NCBI GenBank assembly: GCA_028698875.1
Contig: JAQVVR010000003.1
Coordinates: 1 to 64,000, forward strand
Source of the DNA: Candidatus Izemoplasmatales bacterium
Lineage (GTDB): Bacteria > Bacillota_I > Bacilli_A > Izemoplasmatales > Hujiaoplasmataceae
Direction: 5' to 3'
DNA: 64,000 nt
Positions 37,103 through 46,176 of the stretch are shown in pieces. The translations under genes were made by a program, and so were the position numbers. The notes below the pieces were generated by a model. That model had not been told where the DNA came from. It made no database searches and worked only from the letters and a program-made list of their open reading frames with translations. The first letter of the stretch is position 1; each line of letters opens with the position of its first letter.

Positions 37103-37121
37103 ACATTGACTATGCTATACT
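37086..37121 (+). promoter_or_regulatory. Second response-regulator box and -10 upstream of the transporter
   Basis: The 20-bp element of 35251 is repeated exactly (37086-37105), again followed after 10 bp by a -10-like TATACT (37116-37121). It overlaps the last codons and stop of the kinase. This gives the permease/ATPase pair its own regulated promoter. Confidence 0.75.
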
Positions 37122-37185
37122 GAACCCGCTAAATACGTTCAATGAAAGTGACGTTGACAAATAACAAGCAAAAGGAGCACAACTT

Positions 37186-38544
37186 ATGTATATCTTTAGA
37201 AATGCCGTAAAAAATATCGGCAGAAACAAAAGCAGAAATATTCTTATAGCCGTAATTATTTTTGTAATCATTTTAGCAACCTCAGTATCAATTATTATCA
37301 ACACAACATCAAAAGAGATTATTGATGTATATAAAACACAATTTGGTTCTGAGCTATATATTAATCTTGATTACGAAAAGCTGAAAAAGGATCGTACCGG
37401 CTTTGAAGGTATTACAGTAGATCAGTACATAGCATTCGGAGAGTCAGATTTATTAAAAAGCAAGGAATACAAAGCCTTCGTATATGTTGGTTCAGACGGA
37501 TGGATAGCGATTGATGAAAATAGCGGGAATGATATTATAAATTCAGGAAATAGCGAAGACTATCTGCCTTTAAAGGCAAAAGTTGAAGGTTCGACAAGGT
37601 CGGATATCAACGATGATTTTAAAAGTGGAGTTCGCAAAATTGTCCATGGCAAAATGTATGAAAATATTGATGAATGTATAGTCAGCGAGGAATTTGCCGA
37701 ACTTAATAATCTGTCTGTTGGCGACAAAATCAAGATAACCAGCAATTTAAAGAAGAATCCGATGACTCATGAACTGACAATCTCGGGAATTTTTGAAGAT
37801 AATACTGAAGTTGTCAACGATCACCAGAACCTATCAACATACGAAAACGGTAGCAATGATATCTTTGCTAGCTTTGAAACAGTCATCAATTTACAATTAT
37901 ATGACTCGGCCGGAAGTTTAGATGCCGAATATGTTCTTAAAGACCCAGCTTTTCTGGAAAATTACAAAGCGGAACTCAAAGAAAAAGGCCTTTCCGATTT
38001 TTACATAGTATCCACAGATGAAGCAAGCTATAACAAGATTGTCAAACCTGTTCAGGGAATTGCGAAAATCATTAATGTATTTTTAATTGTTGTCCTGATA
38101 CTTGGTTCAGTTATTCTTGTTTTGCTTTCGACCCTTGCAATAAGAGAGCGAAAATATGAAATAGGCGTACTTCGTGCAATGGGGATGAAAAAGCGAAAGG
38201 TTGCCTTGGGTTTACTTTCTGAAATGCTTATTATTACCGGCATTTGTCTTATAGCAGGTCTCGGTATAGGAACAAGTATATCTCAACCGGTAGCAGATAT
38301 CATGATCAAAAACCAGATTGAAACCGTCAACGATAGCAACGATAATACAAACGGAATATCAATAATTAATGAAAGTGAAAGCGGCGGAGCAGAGCCGCTG
38401 AATGAACTTAAAATTTCTTTAAACATAGAGGCAGTCAGTCAGATAATTGTAGTCTCATTGTTACTTGCGGTTATATCAAGTTTAACTGGTATTTTATACA
38501 TAACAAAATTTGAGCCAATGAAGATACTTTCGGAAAGGAATTAA
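37186..38544 (+). CDS. FtsX/MacB-type ABC transporter permease
   Basis: A 452-aa permease. TM1 is at about residues 20-42 and a large extracellular MacB-like domain spans about 45-285. Three further helices lie at about 290-312, 340-362 and 407-430. RERKYEIGVLRAMGMKKRKV near 320 is the characteristic FtsX cytoplasmic loop. The start follows AAAGGAG. It pairs with the ATPase 5 nt downstream. Systems of this layout (e.g. Vex of pneumococcus, Bce-like) export or sense peptides, but the substrate cannot be read from the sequence. Confidence 0.9.
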   Translation: MYIFRNAVKNIGRNKSRNILIAVIIFVIILATSVSIIINTTSKEIIDVYKTQFGSELYINLDYEKLKKDRTGFEGITVDQYIAFGESDLLKSKEYKAFVYVGSDGWIAIDENSGNDIINSGNSEDYLPLKAKVEGSTRSDINDDFKSGVRKIVHGKMYENIDECIVSEEFAELNNLSVGDKIKITSNLKKNPMTHELTISGIFEDNTEVVNDHQNLSTYENGSNDIFASFETVINLQLYDSAGSLDAEYVLKDPAFLENYKAELKEKGLSDFYIVSTDEASYNKIVKPVQGIAKIINVFLIVVLILGSVILVLLSTLAIRERKYEIGVLRAMGMKKRKVALGLLSEMLIITGICLIAGLGIGTSISQPVADIMIKNQIETVNDSNDNTNGISIINESESGGAEPLNELKISLNIEAVSQIIVVSLLLAVISSLTGILYITKFEPMKILSERN

Positions 38545-38549
38545 GCAAG

Positions 38550-39215
38550 ATGAGTATATTAACATTAAAAAATATTTCATATCATTATAGCGGTTCAAAA
38601 AAAAGGGTACTAAAAAACATCAGCATGGAATTTGAACCTGGTAAAGTATATGTAATAATGGGGAAATCCGGAGCCGGAAAAAGCACTATTCTTTCCTTAG
38701 TATCGGGATTGGATGTGTGCACGGAAGGGAAAATTGAATATGCGGGAACGGACATGAAATCTATTGACCGTGACCAGTACCGCTCAAAAAATATCGGCGT
38801 TATTTTTCAAGGCTACAATCTTCTTACAAATGCGACGGCGCTGGAAAACATTGTACTTTCGATGAATATTAGTGGCAGCAAAGAGAAAGATAAAAAGAAA
38901 TATGCATATGACCTTCTCGAAAGGGTTGGTATTGACAAAGAAACAGCTGATCGCAAGGTTCTTAAGCTTTCGGGAGGTGAGCAACAACGTATAGGCATTG
39001 CCCGAGCAATTTCACATAATCCTGACATTATTATAGCAGATGAGCCAACAGGAAATCTTGACAACGATACCGAAAAAAACATTATGGAAATCCTATGTGC
39101 TCTTGCTCATAAAGAAAATAAATGTGTGATAGCAGTAACCCACTCCAAAGATGTTTCTAAATATGCAGATGAAGTCTGGGGACTTAATTCTGGCAGCATG
39201 GTTTTTGTAAAATAG
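38550..39215 (+). CDS. ABC transporter ATP-binding protein (LolD/MacB type)
   Basis: A 221-aa ATPase. Walker A is GKSGAGKST near residue 38, the Q-loop is in VIFQGYNLL near 90, the signature is [14 protein letters not shown] near 144, and Walker B is [12 protein letters not shown] near 165. The H-loop is in AVTHSKD near 199. All catalytic residues are intact. It forms a transporter with the adjacent FtsX-type permease. Confidence 0.93.
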   Translation: MSILTLKNISYHYSGSKKRVLKNISMEFEPGKVYVIMGKSGAGKSTILSLVSGLDVCTEGKIEYAGTDMKSIDRDQYRSKNIGVIFQGYNLLTNATALENIVLSMNISGSKEKDKKKYAYDLLERVGIDKETADRKVLKLSGGEQQRIGIARAISHNPDIIIADEPTGNLDNDTEKNIMEILCALAHKENKCVIAVTHSKDVSKYADEVWGLNSGSMVFVK

Positions 39216-39232
39216 GCAATGCATTTTTAATA

Positions 39233-39277
39233 AAGTTCGCAAATCCCTAAATAACGAGGTATGCGGACTTTTTTTTA
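39233..39277 (+). terminator. Terminator of the two-component/ABC locus
   Basis: A 9-bp stem (39233-39241 with 39262-39270, one G-U) with a 20-nt loop, then eight T's, 17 nt after the ATPase stop. Confidence 0.75.
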
Positions 39278-39377
39278 GTATAAAATCATTGACATTTTGC
39301 ACCGCAAATCATTCTTTTGGCTTGTTAAGACTTAAAAAATGATTGATATGATGGCCTGATTCTGGCACAAAATCAAA

Positions 39378-39621
39378 CGATCGAACAGATATCGTGCATA
39401 CGTTCAAAAGGTTAGCAGAAAAGTGTGGATAATCTGAAATGACATTGCACACATTGAAAAACGTTTTCACAACTCGATGCCACGAAAACGGTGTTGATAC
39501 AAGGGTGATTTCATCATGGGACGGGCATTCAAATTTCAAAATGACCAACCATTTCAGCCATATTACTTCCGATTTCGAGCACGAGCAAGTGCTTAAAATG
39601 GCTAAAAAAGACCGTGAATGA
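39378..39621 (+). pseudogene. Tyrosine recombinase (integrase), decayed C-terminal fragment
   Basis: The translation reads HTFKRLAEKCG, stop (39430-39432), SEMTLHTLKNVFTTRC, ENGVDTRVISSWDGHSNFKMTNHFSHI. This aligns with the C-terminal catalytic half of phage/ICE integrases. The usual His-x-Leu-Arg-His is altered to HTLKN and the nucleophilic tyrosine is replaced (HFSHI), so the remnant cannot be active. The N-terminal two thirds are missing. It lies next to the 3' end of tRNA-Pro, a common integration target. Confidence 0.75.
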
Positions 39622-39698
39622 CACTTCATACTGACATACATTTTAAATATATAATAAAAATTAAACAAAAAAAACGATCAATTAAACCGCAAAGCATT

Positions 39699-39726
39699 AA
39701 AAAAAGGGGGCTTTAGCCCCCTAAAA
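39699..39726 (-). terminator. tRNA-Pro terminator
   Basis: Minus strand: GGGGGC, TAAA, GCCCCC followed by seven T's, 8 nt after the tRNA 3' end. Confidence 0.85.
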
Positions 39727-39733
39727 CCGTAAA

Positions 39734-39810
39734 TGGTCGGAAAGACGGGATTTGAACCCGCGACCCCTAGACCCCCAGTCTAGTGCTCTACCAAGCTGAG
39801 CCACTTCCCG
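39734..39810 (-). tRNA. tRNA-Pro (anticodon GGG)
   Basis: 77-nt minus-strand cloverleaf starting with C1 as usual for proline. The acceptor stem CGGGAAG pairs with CTTTCCG, and CCA is encoded (39734-39736). The anticodon stem CTAGA/TCTAG encloses loop CTGGGGG, so the anticodon is GGG. It lies between the ntp operon and the decayed integrase. Confidence 0.95.
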
Positions 39811-39872
39811 AAACCTGTACTTTCTATTTTACCAAATATTTATCAAAAGAGGAATTGTTTTTAAATAATCGT

Positions 39873-39906
39873 AGCAACGAGAACGATTTGTTTCGTTCCC
39901 GTTGCT
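39873..39906 (-). terminator. Terminator-like hairpin after ntpD
   Basis: Minus strand: 14-bp stem (39906-39893 with 39886-39873, one G-U) with a 6-nt loop, 5 nt after the ntpD stop. The following T-tract is poor, so termination may be partial. Confidence 0.65.
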
Positions 39907-39911
39907 TCGTT

Positions 39912-40556
39912 TTAGTATTCAATTCGATTAACGGTTTTTGCGAGTATTATTTCTTTAGACTTCATTAATCTAGTAATGTTACCCCGTTCATTATCTTCTA
40001 ATTTCATTGTAATGTAATGAATCGAGTCTTCCATATCTGGTATCATAATATATTCAATGGCATTAACCCGTCTTCTTGTCTTTTCAATTTCCGAAGCCAA
40101 CATATCACAAGCTTTCTCTAAAGATGCTAACTCAATCATCTTTGGTAATAATTGTGATAAATCAATTACAGCGGTATCTAATTCCGAAGGAGTGTAAGCA
40201 AACCCATAGGTTAAGTCAATTACTCCAGCATCATGATATTCAATTTCCGGAGTCTTAATGTTCATGATCGTCTTATATTTAACTGCTAAAGAGGCCTCGC
40301 GGGTTGGTACCATTAGTGCCTCCATAATACCTCCATAGCTCATCTTTAATCTAGCATTGGCAAAATGAACCATAATCGCAGCTAAACTAGTCTCAACTTC
40401 AATTCGTAAAGCTCGGTTCTTTTTGATGATTGCCATGAATCGACGTATCAATTCGTCTTGTTTGTCTTTTAAAAGTTTGTGACCTCTTTTGGCCGTTGAA
40501 AGCCTTTTTTTTAGGCCATATAACACCATTCTGGTGGGATTAACTGATTGAGCCAT
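39912..40556 (-). CDS. ntpD: V-type ATP synthase/ATPase subunit D
   Basis: Central-stalk subunit of 214 aa: MAQSVNPTRMVLYGLKKRL is the family N-terminus and the protein is a long helical coiled coil. The C-terminal half has RRRVNAIEYIMIPDMEDSI near 160-180, typical of subunit D. It turns inside the A3B3 head with subunit F/G. The start is ATG 40556. It ends the operon. Confidence 0.93.
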   Translation of the reverse strand: MAQSVNPTRMVLYGLKKRLSTAKRGHKLLKDKQDELIRRFMAIIKKNRALRIEVETSLAAIMVHFANARLKMSYGGIMEALMVPTREASLAVKYKTIMNIKTPEIEYHDAGVIDLTYGFAYTPSELDTAVIDLSQLLPKMIELASLEKACDMLASEIEKTRRRVNAIEYIMIPDMEDSIHYITMKLEDNERGNITRLMKSKEIILAKTVNRIEY

Positions 40557-40557
40557 T

Positions 40558-41934
40558 TTATTCCACCGCCGGTAGATATTTAGCAATCTTATCAAGACTG
40601 ATGCGTTTCAATTCAGATTTTGGTAAAATCGTCAAAAGCTTCCAACCAACTGTCAGTGTCGTCTCGATACTACGAGCTTCATTATAGCCTTGTTGAACAT
40701 ATTTATTTTCAAATTGCGTCGCAAAACGTGAATAAAGTTTATCCGTATCTGATAATGCCGCTTCACCCAAAATTGTTGATAATTCCTTAGCTTCTTTTCC
40801 TCGTGCATATGCTGCAAACAACTGATTCATTGTTTCAGAATGGTCTTCTCGTGTTTTTCCGGCACCAATACCTTTATCTTTCAATCGAGAAAGCGAAGGT
40901 AAAACATCAATTGGTGGATATATGCCCTTTAGATTTAGTTCACGCGATAAAATAATCTGGCCTTCAGTAATATAACCAGTCAAATCGGGAATGGGATGAG
41001 TTTTGTCATCTTCGGGCATAGTTAAAATCGGAATTTGGGTGATAGATCCCGCTTTCCCTTTAATTCTTCCGGCTCGTTCATATAATGATGCAAGATCAGT
41101 ATACATATAGCCAGGATATCCACGACGTCCAGGAACCTCTTTTCGAGCAGCAGATACTTCGCGTAATGCTTCAGCGTAATTGGTAATATCAGTCAAGATA
41201 ACCAACACGTGCATATTCAATTCATAAGCCAAATATTCAGCGCAAGTGATTGCCATTCGCGGGGTAGCAATCCGCTCAATAGCTGGATCATTAGCCAAAT
41301 TCATAAATAATACTGACCGTTCGATGGCACCGGACTTTTGAAAATCGCGAATAAAGAAATCCGCTTCTTCAAATGTAATACCGATAGCCGCGAATACAAC
41401 CGCAAAGGTTTCTTCTTTCCCCTTAACCTTTGCTTGTCGTGCAATTTGCGCAGCCAATTTGGAATGAGGCAATCCCGATCCTGAGAAAATCGGTAGTTTT
41501 TGTCCTCGAACTAAAGTGTTTAAACCATCGATAGCACTAATTCCCGTTTCAATAAATTCACTTGGGTAATCACGGGCAACCGGATTTAATGGAGTTCCGT
41601 TAATATCAGCGTTTTTTTTCGGGATAATCTCTCCACCACCGTCAATCGGACGACCCATCCCGTCAAAAACACGACCAAGAATCTCAGGAGCAAGTTTGAT
41701 TTCAATGCCGCGCCCAAGAAACATTGCTTTGGCATCACTGATTTTAAGCCCTTGTGAAGAATCAAACAGTTGGACCAAAGCACGATCGCCGTCAATCTCT
41801 AATACTTTTCCGATTCGTTCTTCTCCAGTAGCTTGACGAATCATTACTAACTCATCATATTTAACGTTTTCCACGTGATCAACGAGCATTAACGGTCCAA
41901 CGACTTCCCTAATTGTTTTATATTCTTTAGGCAT
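40558..41934 (-). CDS. ntpB: V-type ATPase subunit B
   Basis: Non-catalytic nucleotide-binding subunit of 458 aa. The P-loop is degenerate ([18 protein letters not shown] near 150), as in all B subunits. [22 protein letters not shown] near 270 and [20 protein letters not shown] near 345 are diagnostic. It overlaps ntpA by 8 nt; ATG 41934 is preferred to the codon at 41943. Confidence 0.96.
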   Translation of the reverse strand: MPKEYKTIREVVGPLMLVDHVENVKYDELVMIRQATGEERIGKVLEIDGDRALVQLFDSSQGLKISDAKAMFLGRGIEIKLAPEILGRVFDGMGRPIDGGGEIIPKKNADINGTPLNPVARDYPSEFIETGISAIDGLNTLVRGQKLPIFSGSGLPHSKLAAQIARQAKVKGKEETFAVVFAAIGITFEEADFFIRDFQKSGAIERSVLFMNLANDPAIERIATPRMAITCAEYLAYELNMHVLVILTDITNYAEALREVSAARKEVPGRRGYPGYMYTDLASLYERAGRIKGKAGSITQIPILTMPEDDKTHPIPDLTGYITEGQIILSRELNLKGIYPPIDVLPSLSRLKDKGIGAGKTREDHSETMNQLFAAYARGKEAKELSTILGEAALSDTDKLYSRFATQFENKYVQQGYNEARSIETTLTVGWKLLTILPKSELKRISLDKIAKYLPAVE

Positions 41935-43723
41935 TAGTCTCACCGCCTTCTGTCAAGGCTTGATATTCATCATCTAAATGATTCATAATGACAATACAAT
42001 CCTCATTAAAATCCGCCTCTTTGATATACTTCATTCGGCCAATCTTCTCTAAGATTTTCATTTTAGCGATTTTGGCAAAAGCAACATCGTTTTTCAATGC
42101 TTTTTGACCTTTATGGTACCAGGTCAAGATGGCTTTTAACATCCCGTATTGTTTATTTAACGATGTATAAGTGTCAACGTCATGGAAAGCAATTTGATGT
42201 AAGTAATCCTCGCGGATACTCCGAGCACATTCCAATGTCAAACGATCTTGAAATTCAAGACTGTCAACGCCAACTAGTCGCACAATTTCATCGAGTTTAG
42301 CTTCATCTTGAAGAATATCTTTAGTCTCAAGTACAAGTTTAGACCAGTCTTTTTTTACATGAGCATCAAAAAATTCATCCATTGCATCGCTGTAAAGTGA
42401 ATAACTTTTAAGCCAATCAATGGCAGGAAAATGGCGTCGATAGGCCAATGTTGCAGATAATCCCCAAAATACCTTTACAATTCTAAGGGTAGCTTGAGAG
42501 ACTGGTTCAGAAGTGTCTCCCCCTGGAGGCGAAACCGCACCAATTGCTGTAATAGCTCCAAAACGGCCATCAGACCCCAAGCATTTAACCAATCCAGCCC
42601 GTTCATAAAATTCCGCAATCCGTGATGATAAATAAGCCGGATATCCTTCTTCACCCGGCATCTCTTCAAGACGCGATGACATTTCTCGCAAAGCCTCTGC
42701 CCAACGCGAAGTCGAATCGGCCATTACCGCAACTCGAAAACCCATATCACGATAATATTCAGCAATGGTAATGCCGGTATAAATCGAAGCTTCTCGCGCG
42801 GCAACCGGCATGTTAGAGGTATTGGCAATTAAAACCGTTCTTTTCATCAATGCTTTCCCAGTTTTTGGATCTTTTAACTCGGGAAACTCCATCAAAACAT
42901 CGGTCATTTCATTACCACGTTCGCCACAGCCGACATATACAATAATATCAGCATCAGCCCACTTGGCTAACTGATGTTGAACAACAGTCTTTCCTGAGCC
43001 AAACGGTCCAGGAATTGCCGCAATACCACCAATAGCAATCGGAAATAAAGTATCAATGACCCGTTGGCCAGTAACCATGGGTTCCGTTGGTGCCAATTTT
43101 TTTGTATATGGTCTCCGTTTGCGAACCGGCCATTTTTGTAACATACAGATCTGATGTTCATTACCGGCTTGATCAATTATTTTGGCAATGGTGTCGATAA
43201 TAGTTGCTTCTCCATCCATAACCCATGACAGTGTTCCTTTTATATCGGGAGGAACCATAACTTTATGAACAACGACACTTGACTCCTGAACAGTACCCAA
43301 AATATCTCCACCAATGACAGTTGAGTTTATTTTGGCTTTCGGATCAAAATGCCATAATTTTTCTCGGTTTAGTTTTGGAACATCAATGCCAAGAGGGATC
43401 CGGTCACCAGACGATTCGTAAATTACTCGAAGTGGTCTTTGAATGCCATCAAAAATGCCTTCGATTAAACCAGGGGCAAGTTCAACGGATAACGGTTCAT
43501 TAGTAAAATAAACCGGTTCTCCCGGTCCAATACCCGCCGTTTCTTCGTACACTTGAATTGAAGCAAGATCGCCCCGTAATTCAATGACTTCGCCAATCAG
43601 TTTTTTTTCACTAACCCTGACGACGTCGTACATCTTGACATCCTTCATACCCTTGGCAACGATTAACGGTCCTGATACTTTTGTGATTATACCAGTCTTA
43701 TTTTCTATGTCGTTTTTTATCAT
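41927..43723 (-). CDS. ntpA: V-type ATPase catalytic subunit A
   Basis: Catalytic subunit of 598 aa. The long V-type 'bulge' insert lies around 115-210. Walker A is [13 protein letters not shown] near residue 232, GERGNEM near 258 contains the catalytic Glu, and [14 protein letters not shown] near 330 and [10 protein letters not shown] near 400 follow. It alternates with NtpB in the head. All active-site residues appear intact. Confidence 0.97.
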   Translation of the reverse strand: MIKNDIENKTGIITKVSGPLIVAKGMKDVKMYDVVRVSEKKLIGEVIELRGDLASIQVYEETAGIGPGEPVYFTNEPLSVELAPGLIEGIFDGIQRPLRVIYESSGDRIPLGIDVPKLNREKLWHFDPKAKINSTVIGGDILGTVQESSVVVHKVMVPPDIKGTLSWVMDGEATIIDTIAKIIDQAGNEHQICMLQKWPVRKRRPYTKKLAPTEPMVTGQRVIDTLFPIAIGGIAAIPGPFGSGKTVVQHQLAKWADADIIVYVGCGERGNEMTDVLMEFPELKDPKTGKALMKRTVLIANTSNMPVAAREASIYTGITIAEYYRDMGFRVAVMADSTSRWAEALREMSSRLEEMPGEEGYPAYLSSRIAEFYERAGLVKCLGSDGRFGAITAIGAVSPPGGDTSEPVSQATLRIVKVFWGLSATLAYRRHFPAIDWLKSYSLYSDAMDEFFDAHVKKDWSKLVLETKDILQDEAKLDEIVRLVGVDSLEFQDRLTLECARSIREDYLHQIAFHDVDTYTSLNKQYGMLKAILTWYHKGQKALKNDVAFAKIAKMKILEKIGRMKYIKEADFNEDCIVIMNHLDDEYQALTEGGETNA

Positions 43724-43737
43724 ATTGGTCAGCCTTT

Positions 43738-44055
43738 CTAAAAAATATCAATTCCGATCGCATTTTCAACATTCTTCTGAATTTTTCTTAACCCAACGCC
43801 TTGCGATTTTGTTCCAGAAGGAATCGGAATTAGAATCGGAAAAGCGGAAAATTGATATTTTTCGATGGTCTCGGGAATTAATGCATATATATCTTCAGTA
43901 ACATAAATAATTTTGCATTTTTGACTAAACAGCTTAAATATCAGTTTGTCGGCATCTAGAGCATTCTTTACTGGGAAAGCACGAATGCCAACAGCGTTGT
44001 ATAATAGAATTGTTTCATCATTACCAATAATAGCAACTTCAATCGTCTTCTCCAT
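43738..44055 (-). CDS. ntpG: V-type ATPase subunit F (NtpG)
   Basis: Small 105-aa central-stalk subunit with the [21 protein letters not shown]-terminal core (split at residues 10-29) and [18 protein letters not shown] in the middle, a Rossmann-like fold binding subunit D. AAGGAGGG ribosome binding site. Position between ntpC and ntpA matches the Enterococcus hirae operon. Confidence 0.9.
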   Translation of the reverse strand: MEKTIEVAIIGNDETILLYNAVGIRAFPVKNALDADKLIFKLFSQKCKIIYVTEDIYALIPETIEKYQFSAFPILIPIPSGTKSQGVGLRKIQKNVENAIGIDIF

Positions 44056-44072
44056 AAGAACCCTCCTTCAGT

Positions 44073-45020
44073 TTAGCATCCAATAAGGTCATCAAGACCC
44101 ACCGAGCCAGAATAGATGGCGCGAATATTATTTGCTTCCGCGACTTTTTTTAAAAAATAGTAAATTATCGGACCAATGTTGAAAGCATCGTTTTTGTATT
44201 CCTTAACAATATCAAGCATCATGCCTTCAAATATGCGTTCCAATCGATTTAAATTCGGATTTACTAAATATTGTTTAAGACATTTGGTAATATCTTCTTG
44301 ATAATAATCTTGAAAGGATTTTGCAAAAGCTTCTGATTCGAGAACAGATGCTGTTTGAAAAACCTCACTAGGGATTAAGCCACCAGGAATCAACATTTTA
44401 GCAAAAGCCTCATATTCCCATTTTAAAGCACGGGAACGAATTACGGTAATCACATTCCGAAAATCCACGAAACTTCGATAGTAAGCCAATAGGGCCCCCC
44501 CTTGGCTATATTTGAGCGTTTTAAACAAAAAAGCGAAAGTTTGATTGTCAATTGCCGCTGAAAGCATGCGCGGATCAGTGATATCTTTTGTCATTGCTGC
44601 GATATTGGCTAACCAAGGACGGTAATAATTGGGAATGTCAACGTCGATATCATCATTTACGAATGTCTTTAGTACTTCGGTATTGATGGTCCCCATCGGC
44701 GATAGAATATCGAAATGAGGGGCATCAAAGATTTTCTCCTTATACAAAACCTTAAGATTCATAGCATCATACGTGAGATAAAATAGGTCAGTTAATTTTC
44801 GCTTTGGTGATATATTCTCCAATAGCAGTTTCAAATCTAAAAGTTCTTGATCAATCGTATCGGCAAGCGAATTTCTAATAACTCCATTTCCGTATCCAAG
44901 GGATGCAAGCGTATGAAGAAAATCCGCTTTATCAGCAGATGCTAATTTTGAATACTTTGCCTTAGTAAGGATTTTCTCATCGATGGCGTTAATGATGCCG
45001 TTGGTATACGGATAATTCAT
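44073..45020 (-). CDS. ntpC: V-type ATPase subunit C (d-type)
   Basis: A 315-aa all-helical subunit that connects the central stalk to the NtpK ring; NYPYTNGIINAIDEKIL and LTDLFYLTYDAMNLKVL near 80-95 fit the family, and the C-terminus has AEANNIRAIYSGSVGL. The start is ATG 45020, two bases after the ntpE stop; an earlier ATG at 45065 has no ribosome binding site and lies inside ntpE. Confidence 0.9.
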   Translation of the reverse strand: MNYPYTNGIINAIDEKILTKAKYSKLASADKADFLHTLASLGYGNGVIRNSLADTIDQELLDLKLLLENISPKRKLTDLFYLTYDAMNLKVLYKEKIFDAPHFDILSPMGTINTEVLKTFVNDDIDVDIPNYYRPWLANIAAMTKDITDPRMLSAAIDNQTFAFLFKTLKYSQGGALLAYYRSFVDFRNVITVIRSRALKWEYEAFAKMLIPGGLIPSEVFQTASVLESEAFAKSFQDYYQEDITKCLKQYLVNPNLNRLERIFEGMMLDIVKEYKNDAFNIGPIIYYFLKKVAEANNIRAIYSGSVGLDDLIGC

Positions 45021-45021
45021 C

Positions 45022-45666
45022 TCACTCACATCCAGAAAACAAAATGGTAGCAATTTCTGATTCATACCGATTTTGAATTTCAGCTAAAATCGCTGCATGA
45101 GAATGATCGATATCAAAATTAACTCCTTCAACCAAAAAGCCACCATCAATGGTAGCGATTCGTTGCGAAAGGGTAAGATTATATTTCTTGTCCTTAAGGC
45201 GTTTGTTCAGTTTATCCAAAACAATCGGGGATGACAAAGAATCTGAAACAAAGGTCTCCAAAAATAAAGCATGATCCCGTTTTGAAGCGATGATTGTTTC
45301 ATTTCCCTGAAGGGCATCTGTCGTCAACATCTTCAAAACGATTTTCTCCCATTGATTGACCGGAATAGATCGTAAAGATTTTGCCGCAAGCGAAAATGCT
45401 TCGTCAATTAACACTTTCTTACGAGCCAATGAATTTTGCTTAGCAGTCTGCTCAAATTCTGTCGCCATCGTCTTCAAAATCGCAGCGTTTTTTTCAGCAA
45501 GTTTTGCTTGCGAAGCGGCAATCTGTTGCTTTGCCTCATCGAGAATAGCAGTTTCTAGCTCTTTGGCTTTCTGTGTGCCCGTCCCAATAATTTTTTTGGC
45601 ATCTTGACGTCCTTTGTTTTCAATTTTTTCATAAATCGAAACGTTTGCCAATTTGACTTCACTCAT
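45022..45666 (-). CDS. ntpE: V-type ATPase subunit E
   Basis: Peripheral-stalk subunit of 214 aa. The first about 100 residues are an alanine/lysine/glutamate-rich coiled coil that pairs with NtpF. The C-terminal globular part contains RIATIDGGFLVEG near 167 and ends LAEIQNRYESEIATILF, a typical E-subunit ending. The ribosome binding site is weak. Confidence 0.9.
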   Translation of the reverse strand: MSEVKLANVSIYEKIENKGRQDAKKIIGTGTQKAKELETAILDEAKQQIAASQAKLAEKNAAILKTMATEFEQTAKQNSLARKKVLIDEAFSLAAKSLRSIPVNQWEKIVLKMLTTDALQGNETIIASKRDHALFLETFVSDSLSSPIVLDKLNKRLKDKKYNLTLSQRIATIDGGFLVEGVNFDIDHSHAAILAEIQNRYESEIATILFSGCE

Positions 45667-45675
45667 TTCGCTATA

Positions 45676-46152
45676 TTATATACCCGTAACCATTAAAATA
45701 CTGGCAAGCAAAGCTAAAACCGCATAGGTTTCTACCAAAACAGTCATCGTGATGCCTTTACCAGATGAATCAGGCTGTTTAGCTACCATATTAATTGAAC
45801 TAACAGACATTTTGGCTTGAAAATATGCCGAAATTGGCAGTACAATGATTCCTGGTAGACAAGCGGCGAAATAAGAAAGGCCCGTATCGATTGACATAGC
45901 CACTTGGGGAGTTCCACTAAGGACTCCACAATTAATCAGCACCAAAACCGCAATCAAAAAGCCGTAGATTCCTTGTGTTCCGGGAAGCGCCTGCAAAATT
46001 AATAACTTACCAAATAGTTCTGGTTTTTCACTGGTGACACCAGCTGCAGCTTTACCACCCATTTGAACGCCTAACGCTGAGCCAAAGCCACCAAGACTAG
46101 CAACTAATGCCGCTCCGAGAATTGCATAAAACAATCCATAATTATCACTCAT
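45676..46152 (-). CDS. ntpK: V-type ATPase rotor subunit K (Na+-binding type)
   Basis: A 158-aa, four-helix rotor proteolipid (duplicated hairpin). The residues that bind Na+ in E. hirae NtpK have counterparts: Leu56, Thr59 and Gln60 in LPGTQG, Gln112 in AYFQAKMS, and Glu141 in LVETYA. This set predicts sodium rather than proton coupling. The start is ATG 46152; the upstream in-frame extension is rejected. It acts in the cytoplasmic membrane with NtpI. Confidence 0.93.
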   Translation of the reverse strand: MSDNYGLFYAILGAALVASLGGFGSALGVQMGGKAAAGVTSEKPELFGKLLILQALPGTQGIYGFLIAVLVLINCGVLSGTPQVAMSIDTGLSYFAACLPGIIVLPISAYFQAKMSVSSINMVAKQPDSSGKGITMTVLVETYAVLALLASILMVTGI

Positions 46153-46176
46153 AATCGATTTTCCTCCCAAAGTACT

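Noticed and set aside
37103-37185. Small exported peptide gene (Pep27-like) between the kinase and the permease
   Set aside because: The only short frame (ATG 37142) runs into the permease start and has no ribosome binding site or hydrophobic leader.
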